From the NCBI RefSeq assembly GCF_003597395.2, contig NC_133778.1, forward strand, positions 11,518,546 to 11,582,545: DNA of 64,000 bases. The letters are read 5' to 3'. The stretch comes from Chelonoidis abingdonii. Lineage: Eukaryota; Chordata; Testudines; Testudinidae. The notes beneath the pieces are model-generated. The model was not told the DNA's origin and searched no databases. It saw only the letters and a program-made list of their open reading frames with translations. The first letter of the stretch is position 1. Each line of letters opens with the position of its first letter. The position numbers and the translations under genes are program-made. Below are positions 13,594-25,194 of this stretch, in pieces.

Positions 13594-15339
13594 ACAGCAG
13601 CCCTCGTGCCAGCACTTGGCTTCCTGCCTGGGTCCCACATTTCCAGGAGCAAAGCAGGGAGAGCTGATGGGGGCAGCAACCACCCGAGGGGAGCTGACTG
13701 GGCGTGTGTAAACCATCTAGGCTGCCAGCAAGCTAGGGGAGCCCCCTGGATCTTACCCCTCTCCCTTTACTCTGGTCTATTTTACCTCTCCCCTATCCCC
13801 CACATACCCTCTGTTGCTTTCATGCTCCTCTCCTGCCTTCCTCTGGTGCCTCTTCCCTCATCTCTCTCCTCCCACCACTTGTTCCCTCTTCTCCCTGCCC
13901 ATCTCCTCCCCTCCCACTGTGCTCTTTACAGAGCAGGACTTTGCAGTGACATTGACTAATGGTTAGTTTCATTCTGTCTGTGAGTCAGCACTGGCTACAG
14001 CTGGGTTGTGCTTCTCTCCCCTGGGCTACGAGGGCTGGCTGGCTTCCAGGCCATCAAGCGAACTGCTGGACCATTCTGCCCCTCAGTACAGAGCCCGCAG
14101 CAGCCAGGGGGAATGGCAGGGGAGGAGTAGCTCATGGAGGGAAACAGATCTGAGGAAGGTGCAAGCTAGGCAGGCTCCGAATGGGAGAGAGGGAAGAGGC
14201 GAGGTGGGGGAAAGGAACTGGGAGCACAGTGCACCCACTGGGAAGGAAAGACAAGGCAGGAGCACCATATGTCAGGCGTGCGATGTGCTTGGACCCACCT
14301 TGCACAATAGCAGCCCCACCTGGGTAAGGCCTGGAGACACTACCGCAATAGAAATGTGAATTAAATAGCAATAACCCTACCAAGCTCTGAGATTTATTGA
14401 GCCATTAAGGACCTGACAACTGCCTCTGCATCTAATAGGAACACTGCCACACTTCAAAAAGGGCAGATCTCCTCCTTCATGCTGTAATGTGTCCAGAGGA
14501 GTGTCCGATCAGCAGCAAAGTGCACTGTTCCAACAGCAACCTGCCTGGAATAAGTGACTTTCTCCAGCCTTGGAAGTCGGGTAGTCACTGGGGAGCTTTC
14601 TAGCTACCTGTGCATTTACACATCTGACAGCTAATCCAGCCATCAAAGACAGAATCTCGCACTAGGGAGCAGTAGGTGGATTTGTGATAGTCCCTGGAGG
14701 AATGTCAGCCTGCAAATCAATGAACGGATTACAAGGCAAAACTAAAATATTTTGATCTGCGGCAGATCTAATCTAGCTCCAATACTCTTCCCGTCATGCG
14801 TCCTTTATCCTCACCCGATAAATGCCACCAATAAGCACGAACATATACCACTGAGGACCAGATTTGGCCACCTCTATTAAGCTTAGGCTCTAAGAAAAAC
14901 ACCAAACTATCGCAAACCTAGCAATAAAAAGCACAAGCAGCGGCAAAATGGCATTTCCCACCGATACTTCTTATGGATCTTCTGTCACAAGGCAACTGAA
15001 GGAGAATGCTGGACGAGGGTGCAAAAAGCCACAGACCTAGGGACTGGTGCCAGCAAACCCTTGCTACCATTCGGGTGTAATACCAAGCACTCCCCTCAGC
15101 AGAAGGATCGGGCCCTACCTTGCTATGGGAAAGGCTGTGGGAACTCAGAGGGATGCTGTGCCGAGCTTCAGGAATATGGGCTTATTGCACCAGAGGTGCT
15201 GGGCTCTTCTCTGCCTGCCCTGCTCTCTCTGGAGTGACATGTTCCCCTTCGGAGGAGGATGCACTGATAGACTCAGCACGCAGAGGAGTCAAGTGACTGC
15301 TCCAATTTTAGGAATTAGGATGAGACCTTCATGGGGGTG
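13594..15339. other. anonymous intronic DNA, GC-moderate
   Basis: Pyrimidine-rich text runs through 13750-13930. Open frames at 13468-13959 and 14006-14359 are composition effects and match no family. No exon is recognised. Confidence 0.35.
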
Positions 15340-15492
15340 GGGGGAGGAGACAGGCTATTCCATTACTGCCTATTTCTTGAACCTTCCTCAGAAGCAGCCG
15401 GCACTGGCCACTGCCAGAGACAGGACTTTGGACTGGATGGACCTTGGGTCTGATCCAGCTGGTGATTCCTATGTGCTTATGTTGTATGCAAC
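15340..15492 (+). mobile_element. CR1 LINE 3' end fragment
   Basis: The block GGCACTGGCCACTGCCAGAG, ACAGGACTTTGGACTGGATG and GACCTTGGGTCTGATCCAGC is a worn version of the CR1 3' end also seen at 26370-26460 and, reversed, at 18440. Confidence 0.7.
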
Positions 15493-17814
15493 GAGCAGAT
15501 GGTTCCTCCCCCGTGCTCATGCGTGAGGGCCCATTGTAATCCAGCTCTTAGAGAAGTATTTAAATCCACAGAGACAGGTGGGGTGGGGGGAGCAGGAACA
15601 ATCAAAGGCTCAAAACGTATTGGGTCAGACCCTCAGCTGGTGTCAGTTGCCAGGTTTATACCAGCTGTGGCTCTTCTCCATTAACAATAACGTAGATTAA
15701 TGAAAGCTAATGACATGGGGTGCTCAGGCAGCAAGAGTTTTATGCTCCTGGTTTAACACTGACTGAAATGTTAAAAAACAGTCATGAGTTTTTGTTTGAT
15801 TGCTAGGCTAACATTTTGAATGTGCCATAATCCAAGCCTTATGCTTCCTCTTTATGATCCTGGATGAGCACCTGTGTTGAAGACAAATGCCAGAGAAGCA
15901 TCCAACCCAACTGCTGTTGAGCCACTTTTAGAGTAACTTATGACTTTGTCCTACTCCCTGTAATGGCATTATTGAGATGTGGAATAAAACATTAGAATTC
16001 AATAGCATCGTGCAAGGATTGACTGAAGGCAAGCAAGTAGCAGGGAGCATGTGGTTTAATTTTCTTTCAGACGCTGAGCATATGGCATCATGCCGACGTT
16101 GTGTACATCTTAGCAGTTCAGTGCCAAATGCCACAGCGATTCCTAAGCACTGGGGGCTACATTCTGCTCTCTGTTACATCTCAGGCAAGCCAACTGAAAT
16201 CAGTGGCTTTGCCGGGGGGGCCGACATCTGTGCAGAACTGAGCCATGTATGTGTGAACGAATGCTGCAATAAATGATTAAACACTGTGAGTGAGCAGGAA
16301 TTACTTAGGGCAGATGGTGACACACTGAACAGTACTCTACACTATGAGAAGTCCCACTGAGTTAATAATAATAATATTAATAGTAATAGGGTTCCAGTAA
16401 ATAAAGTAGTTTTTTAGCAAGTAAAGATATCACAGTATGACCTTAAATTTTTCCCAGCAAGACTACTCTGTATGGCCTCCCCAATCCAATATGGCTAACA
16501 TCTCCAAAGTAATTCATATCATTGGTTAATCCAAGGGATATATATTGTTTTAGGAAGAGGAGAACAGATACTTTCTTATCTATCTCATCTTGGTTAATTC
16601 TGGCCAATTACCTGGCATACAGTAAGTACATTTAAACATATTTCCTCTGTCTCCCAAACAATGTGGCACATTCTCAAGGAGTGGAAATTACATTGTGTAA
16701 CCAGGAGAGGGTGTTGGCTTGTTTTTTTTTGCTAGAGGTAATTATCCTCCCCTTGGCTCCATATAACATTCAGAGCTGGGTAGATACTGCAAACATTCCC
16801 ATCAATATTCATTCAAATGTCTTAAAGAATTTGCTGTCAGAGTTTGCGGTCCATGAATATTCTACCAGAAATGTTTGCTGAAATGGAAAGAGTTCCGAGC
16901 AAGTATGGCAGAACCTTCTCAGAAAGCGAATGCCAATTTCCTAGCCACGAATATTCACATCAGAAACCTCGTTCTGAGTTATGACCATCCAATCAGGGAA
17001 CCAAAACAATTGCATCTGGCCTGCATGTCCAAACAACTCATATCCCCAACACTGATTATTCAGAAAATACTGACCACACACAAGCTACAGAGAAAGAATT
17101 ATAGATAAAAATAAATGGTGGGAGGGAAGGGGAACTCAATCTGCTTGCACCTAATCCACAAAGTGAGAAAGAGGTGAAATTTGAAAAATAAGTTATTCAT
17201 TACAAATTATTCCCCCAGCTCTATTAATATTTATGCATTCACATAAGTCTGCTTAATTTCTCACTGAGGGTGCCTGAAATAATGACTGTGGCCCATGCAG
17301 GAGCGTATCCAGGGTAGAGGGAAGAACTGGAAGTAGGACTAAACCCGGATTCTATTCTGCATTCTGCCACTATAATCTTGTATGTATTACTTTGTTTTCG
17401 TAAAGTATGAAAGAGGCCCTAGTGTCAACATTTCATAATACCCAACTCAACCCCCCCATCCTTGCAAGACAATGGACAAGTTCCAAACCCTAGGTGCCTC
17501 AGTTTATTCATTTATGGAATGAATATAATGAATATCACAACACTGGGATATTTTTAAATACCTTGTGCCTGATTCCCAAGGCCTTGCACCTGGCTTAGCC
17601 ATTTACATTGACACTTGTCCTAAATCATTGCACTCTTCTGAGCTGGTAAAATGGTCCAGCCACATCACACAGCTGTACAAGTCACATGGCACTGGAGCTC
17701 CTTTGAGGTCTCTCAATGAAAGGAGTTAGAACAGAGCTTCCCTGTCTATTCTTGAACTCGTGGTGACAAGTTACTGCAAGCGCTATAACAAGTACCAGTA
17801 AACATATCCCAACA
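15493..17814. other. anonymous intronic DNA
   Basis: A small AAT-rich patch lies at 16364-16390. A degraded fold-back piece (CAGACCCTCAGCTGGTGTCA) is near 15625. No exon is recognised. Confidence 0.4.
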
Positions 17815-17915
17815 CACTCTGTTGCTGCATCTGACGAAGTGGGTATTCACCCACGAAAGCTCATGCTCCAAAACGTCTGTTAGTCTATAAGGTGCCACAG
17901 GGTTCTCTGCTGCTT
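17815..17915. repeat. unclassified interspersed repeat fragment
   Basis: The block GCATCTGACGAAGTGGGTAT, TCACCCACGAAAGCTCATGC and CTATAAGGTGCCACAGG is one I recognise as recurrent in reptile genomes. I cannot place it in a superfamily. Orientation is not assigned. Confidence 0.5.
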
Positions 17916-18427
17916 CTGTTGCGGTCCAACCTCAATACTCGTGCATCACACAGCTTGGCTATAGAACCAGTAAATACTCTTAAATGCACCAGAATCCAGC
18001 CAAATAATGCTATAAAATAAAGAGCAAAGCAATTGGGCCAGTGTATATTCTCACTGAATTTCCATTTTTTGTTCTTTTCTATTGCTATCATTATTTTTGG
18101 AGGACACTCTCACCCACAGTTATTCTTCCCAAAGCTTTCCCCCCACGCATCCATTGTCAGACAAGTCAGGAACTGTGTGTTCAACCTGTTTGGGTTTTTT
18201 TGTTGTTTCAGGAGGAGTGGTCTAACCACATGGATCAGCTATTTCACGTACCTTACAGGCTGGAGACATTTCAAATTCCCTGCTCTGCCCACCTGGATGA
18301 ATCATGAGCCAGGTTCTGATGCCTTGACTCACACTGAATAGGGTGTTATGGCACAAGCAGGTCCCTGGATGCCAAGGGCACTACTCACAGAGTGAGTTAT
18401 TACTCAGTGTGACTATGGATATCAGAA
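17916..18427. other. anonymous intronic DNA
   Basis: No exon, RNA or clear repeat is recognised before the CR1 cluster. Confidence 0.4.
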
Positions 18428-18657
18428 TAAGAATATAAGAACAGCCATAATGGGTCAGACCAAAGGTCCGTCTAGTCCAGTACTCTGTTTTCCAGCAGTG
18501 GCCAATGCCAGGTGCCCCAGAGGGAATGAACAGAACAGGTCATCATAGAGTGATCCATCCCCTGTCGCACATTCCCAGCTTCTGGCAAACAGAAGCTAGG
18601 GATACCATCCCTGCCCATCCTGGCTAATAGCCATTGATGGACCTATCCTCCATGAAT
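18428..18657 (-). mobile_element. CR1 LINE 3' end, outer copy of a nested pair
   Basis: On the minus strand this is a CR1 3' end. Plus-strand landmarks are AACAGCCATAATGGGTCAGA, CAGTGGCCAATGCCAGGTGC and GCTAATAGCCATTGATGGAC, ending CTCCATGAATTT. The text then breaks into a second CR1 and appears to resume at 19422 with TTATCTAGCTCTTTTTTGAA, which would continue the same element. Confidence 0.85.
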
Positions 18658-19421
18658 TTCATAGAATATCAGGGTTGGAAGAGACCTCAGGAAGCCATCT
18701 AGTCCAACCCCCTGCTCAAAGCAGGACTAATCCCCAACTAAATCATCCCAGCCAGGGTTGTGTCAAGCCTGACATTAAAAACCTCTAATGAAGTAGATTC
18801 TACCACCTCCCTAGGTAACCCATTCCAGTGCTTCACCACCCCTTTAGTTAAAAAGTTTTTCCTAATATGCAATCTAAACCTCCCCCACTACAATTTGTTC
18901 TGTTATCTAGTACCACTGAGAACAGTCTAGATCCATCCTCTTTGGAACCCCCTTTCAGGTAGTGAAAGCAGCTATGAAATCCCCCCTCATTCTTCTCTTC
19001 TGCAGACTAAACAATCCCAGTTCCCTCAGCCTCTCCTCATAAGTCATGTGCCCCAGCCCCCTAATCATTTGTTGCCCTCCGCTGGACTCTTCCCAATTTT
19101 TCCACATCCTTCTTGCAGTGTGGGGCCCAAAACTGGACACAGTACTCCAGATGAGGCCTCATCAATGTCGAATAGAGGAGAATGATCACGTCCCTCGATC
19201 TGCTGGCAATGTCCCTACTTAAACAGGCCCAAATGCTGTTAGTCTTCTTGGCCAGAAGGGCACACTGTTGACTCGTATCCAGCTTCTTGTCCACGTAACC
19301 CCTAGGTCCTTTTCTGCAGAACTGCTGCCTAGCCATTCAGTCCCTAGTCTGCAGCAGTGCATGGGATTCTTCTGTCCTAAGTGCATGACTCTGCAGATGT
19401 CCTTGTTGAACCTCATCAACC
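18658..19421 (-). mobile_element. CR1 LINE, inner nested copy with ORF2 remnant
   Basis: The left end is the CR1 3' terminus (CATAGAATATCAGGGTTGGA). Further right, minus-strand frames encode the CR1 ORF2 C-terminal region: [34 protein letters not shown] and [10 protein letters not shown], at about 19061-19290. This lies downstream of the reverse transcriptase domain. The copy is 5'-truncated and carries stops and frameshifts. Confidence 0.87.
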
Positions 19422-19475
19422 TTATCTAGCTCTTTTTTGAATCTGGTTCCTAATGGTTCTAGTGGACCCTGTTTC
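19422..19475 (-). mobile_element. CR1 fragment, continuation of the outer copy
   Basis: TTATCTAGCTCTTTTTTGAA followed by CTGGTTCC is the text expected next after the break at 18657 in the outer CR1. It supports insertion of the inner CR1 into the outer one. Confidence 0.6.
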
Positions 19476-20023
19476 TGTGTGATAATGCTATTTAGATACA
19501 CTGATCTTGCACAAGCTTGTCAGATGTTAATTCCTTTCTCTCAACGCTATTTATACAGCACTCCAAACAACTATTTATAGCAGTTCAGAGTGTAAGAAAA
19601 GATCTTAACTCTTGTCCTTGATTAACTTGTCAAAAAAATGAGGGAGGTTTGGCTTCCCCCAAAGATACCAAAACTTAAAGATAAACTCTTCTTTGGGGCC
19701 AAAATAAGGAATTCAAAAGTCAGCTGATTAAGATGAGGTTTGCTGTCTGCAGGAGTAGATTTAAAAATAATACTCCAGGATTCTACAGTGCTGGTCAAAA
19801 AAACAAAAACAAAAACAAAAACACAGCAGCAACTCTTGGAATATATTGGATGGTGACAATTCTATAGTATTGCTTTTATTAGGCCAATAACAACACCGAG
19901 TTATATTTATAATGTTTTTCGAAACACAACAAGTGTACCAAAATACCAGATTTGTCATCATACATAAAGTAAAGGGGGGTAAGTTAAAGAGAGAAGACAG
20001 GAAGCAACACATCTATCTTCAGG
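19476..20023. other. anonymous intronic DNA
   Basis: An (AAAAAC)n-like simple patch lies at 19799-19822. No exon is recognised. Confidence 0.4.
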
Positions 20024-20031
20024 GTCTACAT

Positions 20032-20657
20032 CGGGGTGGGCAAACTTTTTGGCCCAAGGGCCACATCAGGGTTGTGAAACTATATGGAGAGCTGGGTAGG
20101 GAAGGCTGTGCCTCCTCAAACAGCCTGCCCCCCCCACCCCCATCTGTTCTCTCCCACTTCCCACTCCCTGACTGCCCCCCTCAGAACCTACGACCACCCT
20201 GCTCAGAACCCCTGACCCATCCAACCCCCCCTCCTTGTCCCATGACTGCACCGATACCTATCCACACCCCCATCCCCTGACAGGCCCCCCTGGACTCCCA
20301 TGCCTATCCAAGCTCTCCACTCCCCATCCCCTGATCCTCCGCCAGAACCTCCGCTCCATCCAACCACCTCCTGCTCCCTGTCCCCTTTCCCCGCCAGGAC
20401 TCCCTGCCCCTTATCCAACGCCTCCACTCCCCGCCTCTTTACCACTCTGCTCAGAGCAGCAGGTGCTCGCAGCCCCACTGCCTGGCCAGAACCAGCCATG
20501 CTGCCCAACAGGAACAATGGGCCAGAGCACTGGTGATGTGGCAAAGGGAGGCTTTGGGGAAGAGGTAGGCAGGGGAGGGGCTGAGGGCTAGCCTCCCTCC
20601 CCGGGAGCTCAGGGGCTGGGCAGGACGGTCCCACGGGCTATAGTTTGCCCACATCTG
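20032..20657 (+). mobile_element. 626-bp non-autonomous hAT-like element
   Basis: Ends are CGGGGTGGGCAAAC and GTTTGCCCACATCTG, an inverted pair. It is flanked by an exact 8-bp duplication GTCTACAT (20024-20031 and 20658-20665). The interior is strongly C-rich on this strand, with repeated short blocks such as CCCCCTGAC. Long frames within it are low-complexity and not a transposase. A second copy sits inverted at 54335-54920. Confidence 0.92.
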
Positions 20658-20804
20658 GTCTACATTAATCTTAGACCTCTAAACAGTCAGCCCATAGGTT
20701 GCCTATCCCTGCTGTAGACCAATAACCACCTCCCCTACTCCCCCCTCCAAAAAAACTAACCCCATAACTACAAAACAAAAACAAAAACATCCTGCAAGAT
20801 TCAA
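20658..20804. other. spacer between hAT-like element and CR1 remnant
   Basis: It contains the right target duplication and A-rich text. Nothing else is recognised. Confidence 0.5.
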
Positions 20805-22320
20805 AGCTATGCAGGCAGAGGTCCAGCAGCAGAGTGGGAGCTATGCAGTATATTGCACTGAATGCATCCTGCCTTGTGGGTGGATGGCATGTGTGTGTAC
20901 ACAGTGCAAGGTGCTCATGACCCAGAGAGACCAAGTATGGGCTCTGGAGACCAGAGCAGATGAGCTGGAAGAGCTAAGGGAGACCGAGGAACATAGATGA
21001 GACTTTTTGGGGCAGAGTAGAATAGTCCCACCCCAAATCTGACAGCCTCTGTGCTGTAGAGGAGGAGTGAAGTCTCAGGGAAGGAGGACATCAAAGCGGA
21101 GCAGAAGGAAACTCTCTCATAGTTGGGAACCTCTTTCAGGATGATCTCATGCTTTCCTCTCACACTGAGGACACCTCAAAGAGACAGGTAATAGTAACAG
21201 GGAATTCAATTAGAAATAAATATTGACGGCTGGGTTTGCAATGATTGGGAGAATTGCATGGTGAATAGCCTGTAGGGTGTGAAGTTTATGGATCTCTCGA
21301 GACATCTAGACTGGCTTATGTGCAGTGCTGGGGAGAAGCCGGTGGTCATGGCATATGTAGGTACCAATGACACAGGAAAAGGTATGCGAGAGTTTCTGGA
21401 GGGCAAATTTAGGCTGCTGGGTTATTAAAGTCCAGGACCTCCGCGGTAGCATTCTCTGAAATGCTTCGAATGTCACACACTGGGCTAGTTGGACAGGCAG
21501 AACTGCAGGGTCTCAGTGAATGGCTGTGATGATGGTGTTTGGAGGAGGGATTTAGATTTGTTAGGAACTGGGTAGCCTGTTGGGAAAGGAGGTGCCTATA
21601 CAGGCAGGATGGGCTCCATCTAAACCAAAACACCTAAATTGCTGGCATATAAAAGGTTGCAGAGGAGTTTTTAAACTAAGGGCTGGGGGAAAGCTGATTG
21701 GTTCGGCAGCACACACGGGTCAGACAGAGGCATCCCACAGGAGAGGGTTTATTAAAGGGGATACTTTAGATCCTAGTCAAGAGGAGAGAATAGAACTTGA
21801 CGAAATACAGGTAGGAACAGAAAAGAAACTGAAATGAAAGAGATTCTGATTCAATTACATCACATGAAGGCAGACAACTAAATATTGACAGATCTTTTCA
21901 GTGCTTGTATAGAAATGCTAGATGTCTAAATACTAAGGTGGGGGCCTGGTATTAACTGAGGATATTGCTATAGTAGGCATCATTCCACCGAGTTTCTCTG
22001 ATGCTAATCAATGGGACACAGTAATACCGGAGTACAAAACACATAGGAATGACACAGTAGCTCACGCTGGTGGGGGAATGACACTCTATGTGATAGAAAG
22101 CACAGAGTCAGCTAGAGTAAAACTCTTCAATGAATCAAGCTGTACAATAGAATCTCTACGGCTAGAAATTCCAGGCTTGAACGATAAACAAATAGCAACA
22201 GCATGGTCACTGTGATCGTAACACGTTCAGGGAGATTACAGAGAAACAAGAAGAGAAAAACCAATAATAATTATGTGTACAAGGGTAATACCAGGAGATA
22301 CTAAGTGAAATCAGGGCCCC
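20805..22320 (+). pseudogene. degraded CR1 LINE ORF1 and start of ORF2
   Basis: The first frame (20809-21000) encodes a cysteine-containing segment (YCTECILPCGW, VCTQCKVL) followed by an acidic helix-like stretch (ELEELRETEEHR). This fits the zinc-binding N-terminal part of CR1 ORF1. At 21343-21376 the frame reads VVMAYVGTNDTG, the conserved GTND block of the SGNH-type esterase domain carried by CR1 ORF1 proteins. Later text near 21898-21930 (QCLYRNARCLNTK) resembles the start of ORF2. Many stops and frame changes make this a dead copy. Assignment to CR1 rather than a close LINE relative is probable, not certain. Confidence 0.7.
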
Positions 22321-22450
22321 ATTCTGTATGTACACACAGCAAGAGACAGCTGCTTCTCTAGACATAGAAAGGGAAACAGGGACTTACCCAAGGCCAGTGA
22401 CAGATGTAGGAAGAAAACACAGGTCTCCTGCCTCCCAGGCCAGTAGCCTA
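22321..22450 (-). mobile_element. possible MIR/CORE SINE remnant
   Basis: GGGACTTACCCAAGGCCAGTG, GGAAGAAAACACAGGTCTCC and GCCTCCCAGGCCAGTAG loosely follow the reversed MIR core. It is too worn for a firm call. Confidence 0.45.
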
Positions 22451-23340
22451 CCTACCAGTCTCTCTCTCTACTCAGGTGTTCATTGCCTTCCTCTCCCTGC
22501 CACCAATAGAATAACTTCACCAGGCCAGCAGAACCATTTCTGAACTGTGCCAGTTCCTCAGAGGCGACATGTGCAGCATCTGTTCAAAATATGCTGCATT
22601 CTTATCAACAGTCTGTATTCAGCAGTTATTCAGGGTGGGGGGGAGGTGTAAAAAGTGACTAAAATTCATGTTTAAAACCCACCAAACTGCAGCAAATTAC
22701 GTCCCTTTCCTCCCCCGTCATGGCAGGGAGCAGGGTGTTGTGGTTGGTGTAAATCTCTGATGCGGTAGGCAACAGCTTTGACAACCCATCTGCCACCACA
22801 AATGCTAGTCCTCAAAACACCAGTTTGTAAGCCGTGTGTGCTGTATGTAAATATTTTCAGCGTAGGCGGGTGAATCCTGCTTGCTAGGGTAAACAATAAA
22901 TCTTCTGTTATATAGACCCCAAGATGCAGACCTGATTGACTGCAGTCTTGCTCTTCACATCTAGCTTTCCCCAATAGAAGTCCCTGGTAGGAATGCAGAC
23001 GTGCAATCTGGGATCCAAGGAAGTGAGAGCCTTTTGTGCTGAGAGCAGTATGGGTGAGAAACCTGGGAAGCGAAGCAAAACTGAGCTGTTCTGGCAAGCG
23101 TCCCCATGAGAAAGAGGATGCTTCTATATCTCTGACAGTATGGATTAAATCATTACAAATCCTTCCAAGTTTTTTCCTACAGAGTCTTTGCATTAGAATA
23201 TTGAGACAAGAACACTTCCTCTGGATGAAAACTTTCCACCGTTGTGGGAAGGTCACCAATCAGGAGACGCAGTTGTTCCTCATCCAGCCAGAAATAATGG
23301 TATGGCCTCCATCCAAATCTTTGTTCTGTGATCAGTGGTT
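22451..23340. other. anonymous DNA with one long minus-strand frame
   Basis: A 195-codon open frame runs from 23259 to 22672 on the minus strand. The predicted protein has no recognised domain, signal peptide or repeat. One frame of this length is roughly what chance would give in 64 kb on both strands. It lacks convincing exon borders and is not called as a gene. Confidence 0.4.
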
Positions 23341-23770
23341 TTTAAAAGACAGTGCTCTTGAATAGAGCTGGGAAATATTTTTAATCCAAAAGTTATTTTT
23401 CAGTAAAAAAAAAAATGCAGATATGGGTGAACCGAACTATTTCACCAATTCGCGTCAATTTCAGTAAATTGTTTCAACCCAAAAAACCTAAAAAAATCTG
23501 AAATTTTAAGAATTTTATTTTGTGATTTTTGAAATGTTTCAATTTTTTAATTCAAAATTACTTTTTGTTTCAAAGTTACTTTAATTTTATTTTAAATAGA
23601 AAAGAAGCTTGAAATATAAAAAAATCATTTTGATTCAAACAAAATGCTTAATTCAAACCAAAATGTTGGTTTTTGTTTACTTTTCACCAAAATTTTTAAT
23701 AAAGTTTGTTTTTGAGTGAGCCCAAAATGTTTTTTTTAAATGTTGGGGAATTTTCAGAGAACTTGAATAA
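23341..23770. repeat. A/T-rich degenerate repeat (GAGCTGGG...TTTCAA type)
   Basis: It starts at TAGAGCTGGGAAATATTTTT and continues with many TTTCAA/AAATTT blocks. It resembles the stretch at 36420-36810 (TAGAGCTGGGTGAAAAATTT) and less clearly 53080-53560. These look like worn copies of one A/T-rich inverted-repeat family. Confidence 0.5.
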
Positions 23771-25194
23771 GGAGTGATTGACAGCCCTACAGGCTTACAC
23801 AGAGTTGGTTGAAAGTTTCTTACTGAAATTTTTTTTTCTGAAAAATACTAAAAATAATGACAAAATGAAAATTTTTGCAAACAAATTTCCATTTCTGTGG
23901 CAATTTCTCAAGGTTTCTCAAAGAAAAAAAAATCCCCAAACTCCAAGACTGTTTCAAGCAACTGAAATGGTTGCTGTTTTGACAAGAAGCCGAACAATTT
24001 TGAGGATTTTTTTTTTTTTTTTTGCAGGAAGGAAGGGAAGGGAAAATATAAATTCCCAACCATCTCAAGTCCCAATTCTCTCTTTATTCAGTGAACAGGA
24101 AGAGCACAGACAAGTTTTGGAAGCCCAGTCAACGTTTCCTGACTTGCCGGAAGCCCCCTTGAAGCTCAATTTCTATGCCCGATTGATATTTGGCCTCTCT
24201 GCTGAAAGTGCTAATAAAAGATGCTAACTGAAGACAAACATGATGATAGTTTTTGTTCTGTGACCCCCCTCTTCCCTAACAACTGAGATTTCCAACACAT
24301 GTTGAATAGGCCATAACATGATAATGGATTTTAGCTACTCCTAATTTGGGTCACATTCATCCTAGTGACCTCGAAGTGAAAGACTTAGCATCCCATTACC
24401 AATCTCCTGTCCCATCTAATCCATCATAAAGATTTAAGGCCTGCTACACCATTGCCCCACACCTTGTGGGATCAGTGCAAGTTGGGGGTCAAATGTCTGA
24501 CTGTTTTATACTTATTTTGTGGCTGTGTACATAAGCAGCAGGTGCAGAACAATGGGCAGTCAGGCCTTCAGTTTTATCTTTGTTATGTTCCTTTCTGGAC
24601 ACAACAAAATAGGCCTAATCTAAAGCTCACTGAAATCATTAGGGATCTTTCCCCTTGACTTCAACGGGCTTTGAACTTTCCCTTGACAACAATGGGCCCA
24701 GTTTTCCAAGTAAGAAACTAATTGAGAATATTGGCGTAAGTGGAACTAAATAAATCGCCACAAACTAATCTTTAATTGTTTTCCATCTTCTCCAGTAATT
24801 CTACTTCTGAGAAGATTATTTTAACAGCATTTCTGAAGCTCTCTCTATTTATTTATGAGGTTTTCTAGCTATCATTTATTTTGCAGGGCAACTAAAGAAG
24901 CTGCTACGTAAGAATTACTATAGCTAAGTAAAAGAATTATTTGCAGTTTCTTTATCTATTTGAAATCCAAGTTGTTTACTCAAATTAAACAGTAAATCAT
25001 TAAGAGGAAGCTCAATCCAATTCCCATTCAAATCTAAGGGAGTCTTTCCATTGACTTAAGTGGGAGCTGAATCAGATCCAGGAAAGCATTACCACAACCC
25101 TGTAGTTTGAGGACAGCTAACAAACGCAATGGTCCCAATTCTCATTTACTCTAAGGCCTCTTTGTACTACTCAGGCAGTGTAAAGGAGCTTTAA
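23771..25194. other. anonymous A/T-rich intronic DNA
   Basis: A T17-like run lies near 24007-24024. Worn fold-back pieces occur at 24613-24675 and 25018-25080 (CTAAAGCTCACTGAAATCAT; GAGTCTTTCCATTGACTTAA). No exon is recognised. Confidence 0.4.

Noticed and set aside
12950..14350. GC-rich stretch as a CpG island or promoter
   Set aside because: GC is raised but CG dinucleotides are few relative to C and G content, and no transcript start signal or exon is visible.
20203..20634. Minus-strand 143-codon frame and similar frames at 54398-54885 as genes
   Set aside because: They are low-complexity Gly/Trp/Arg or Pro/Ser text from the G/C-biased interior of the hAT-like element, with no transposase motif.
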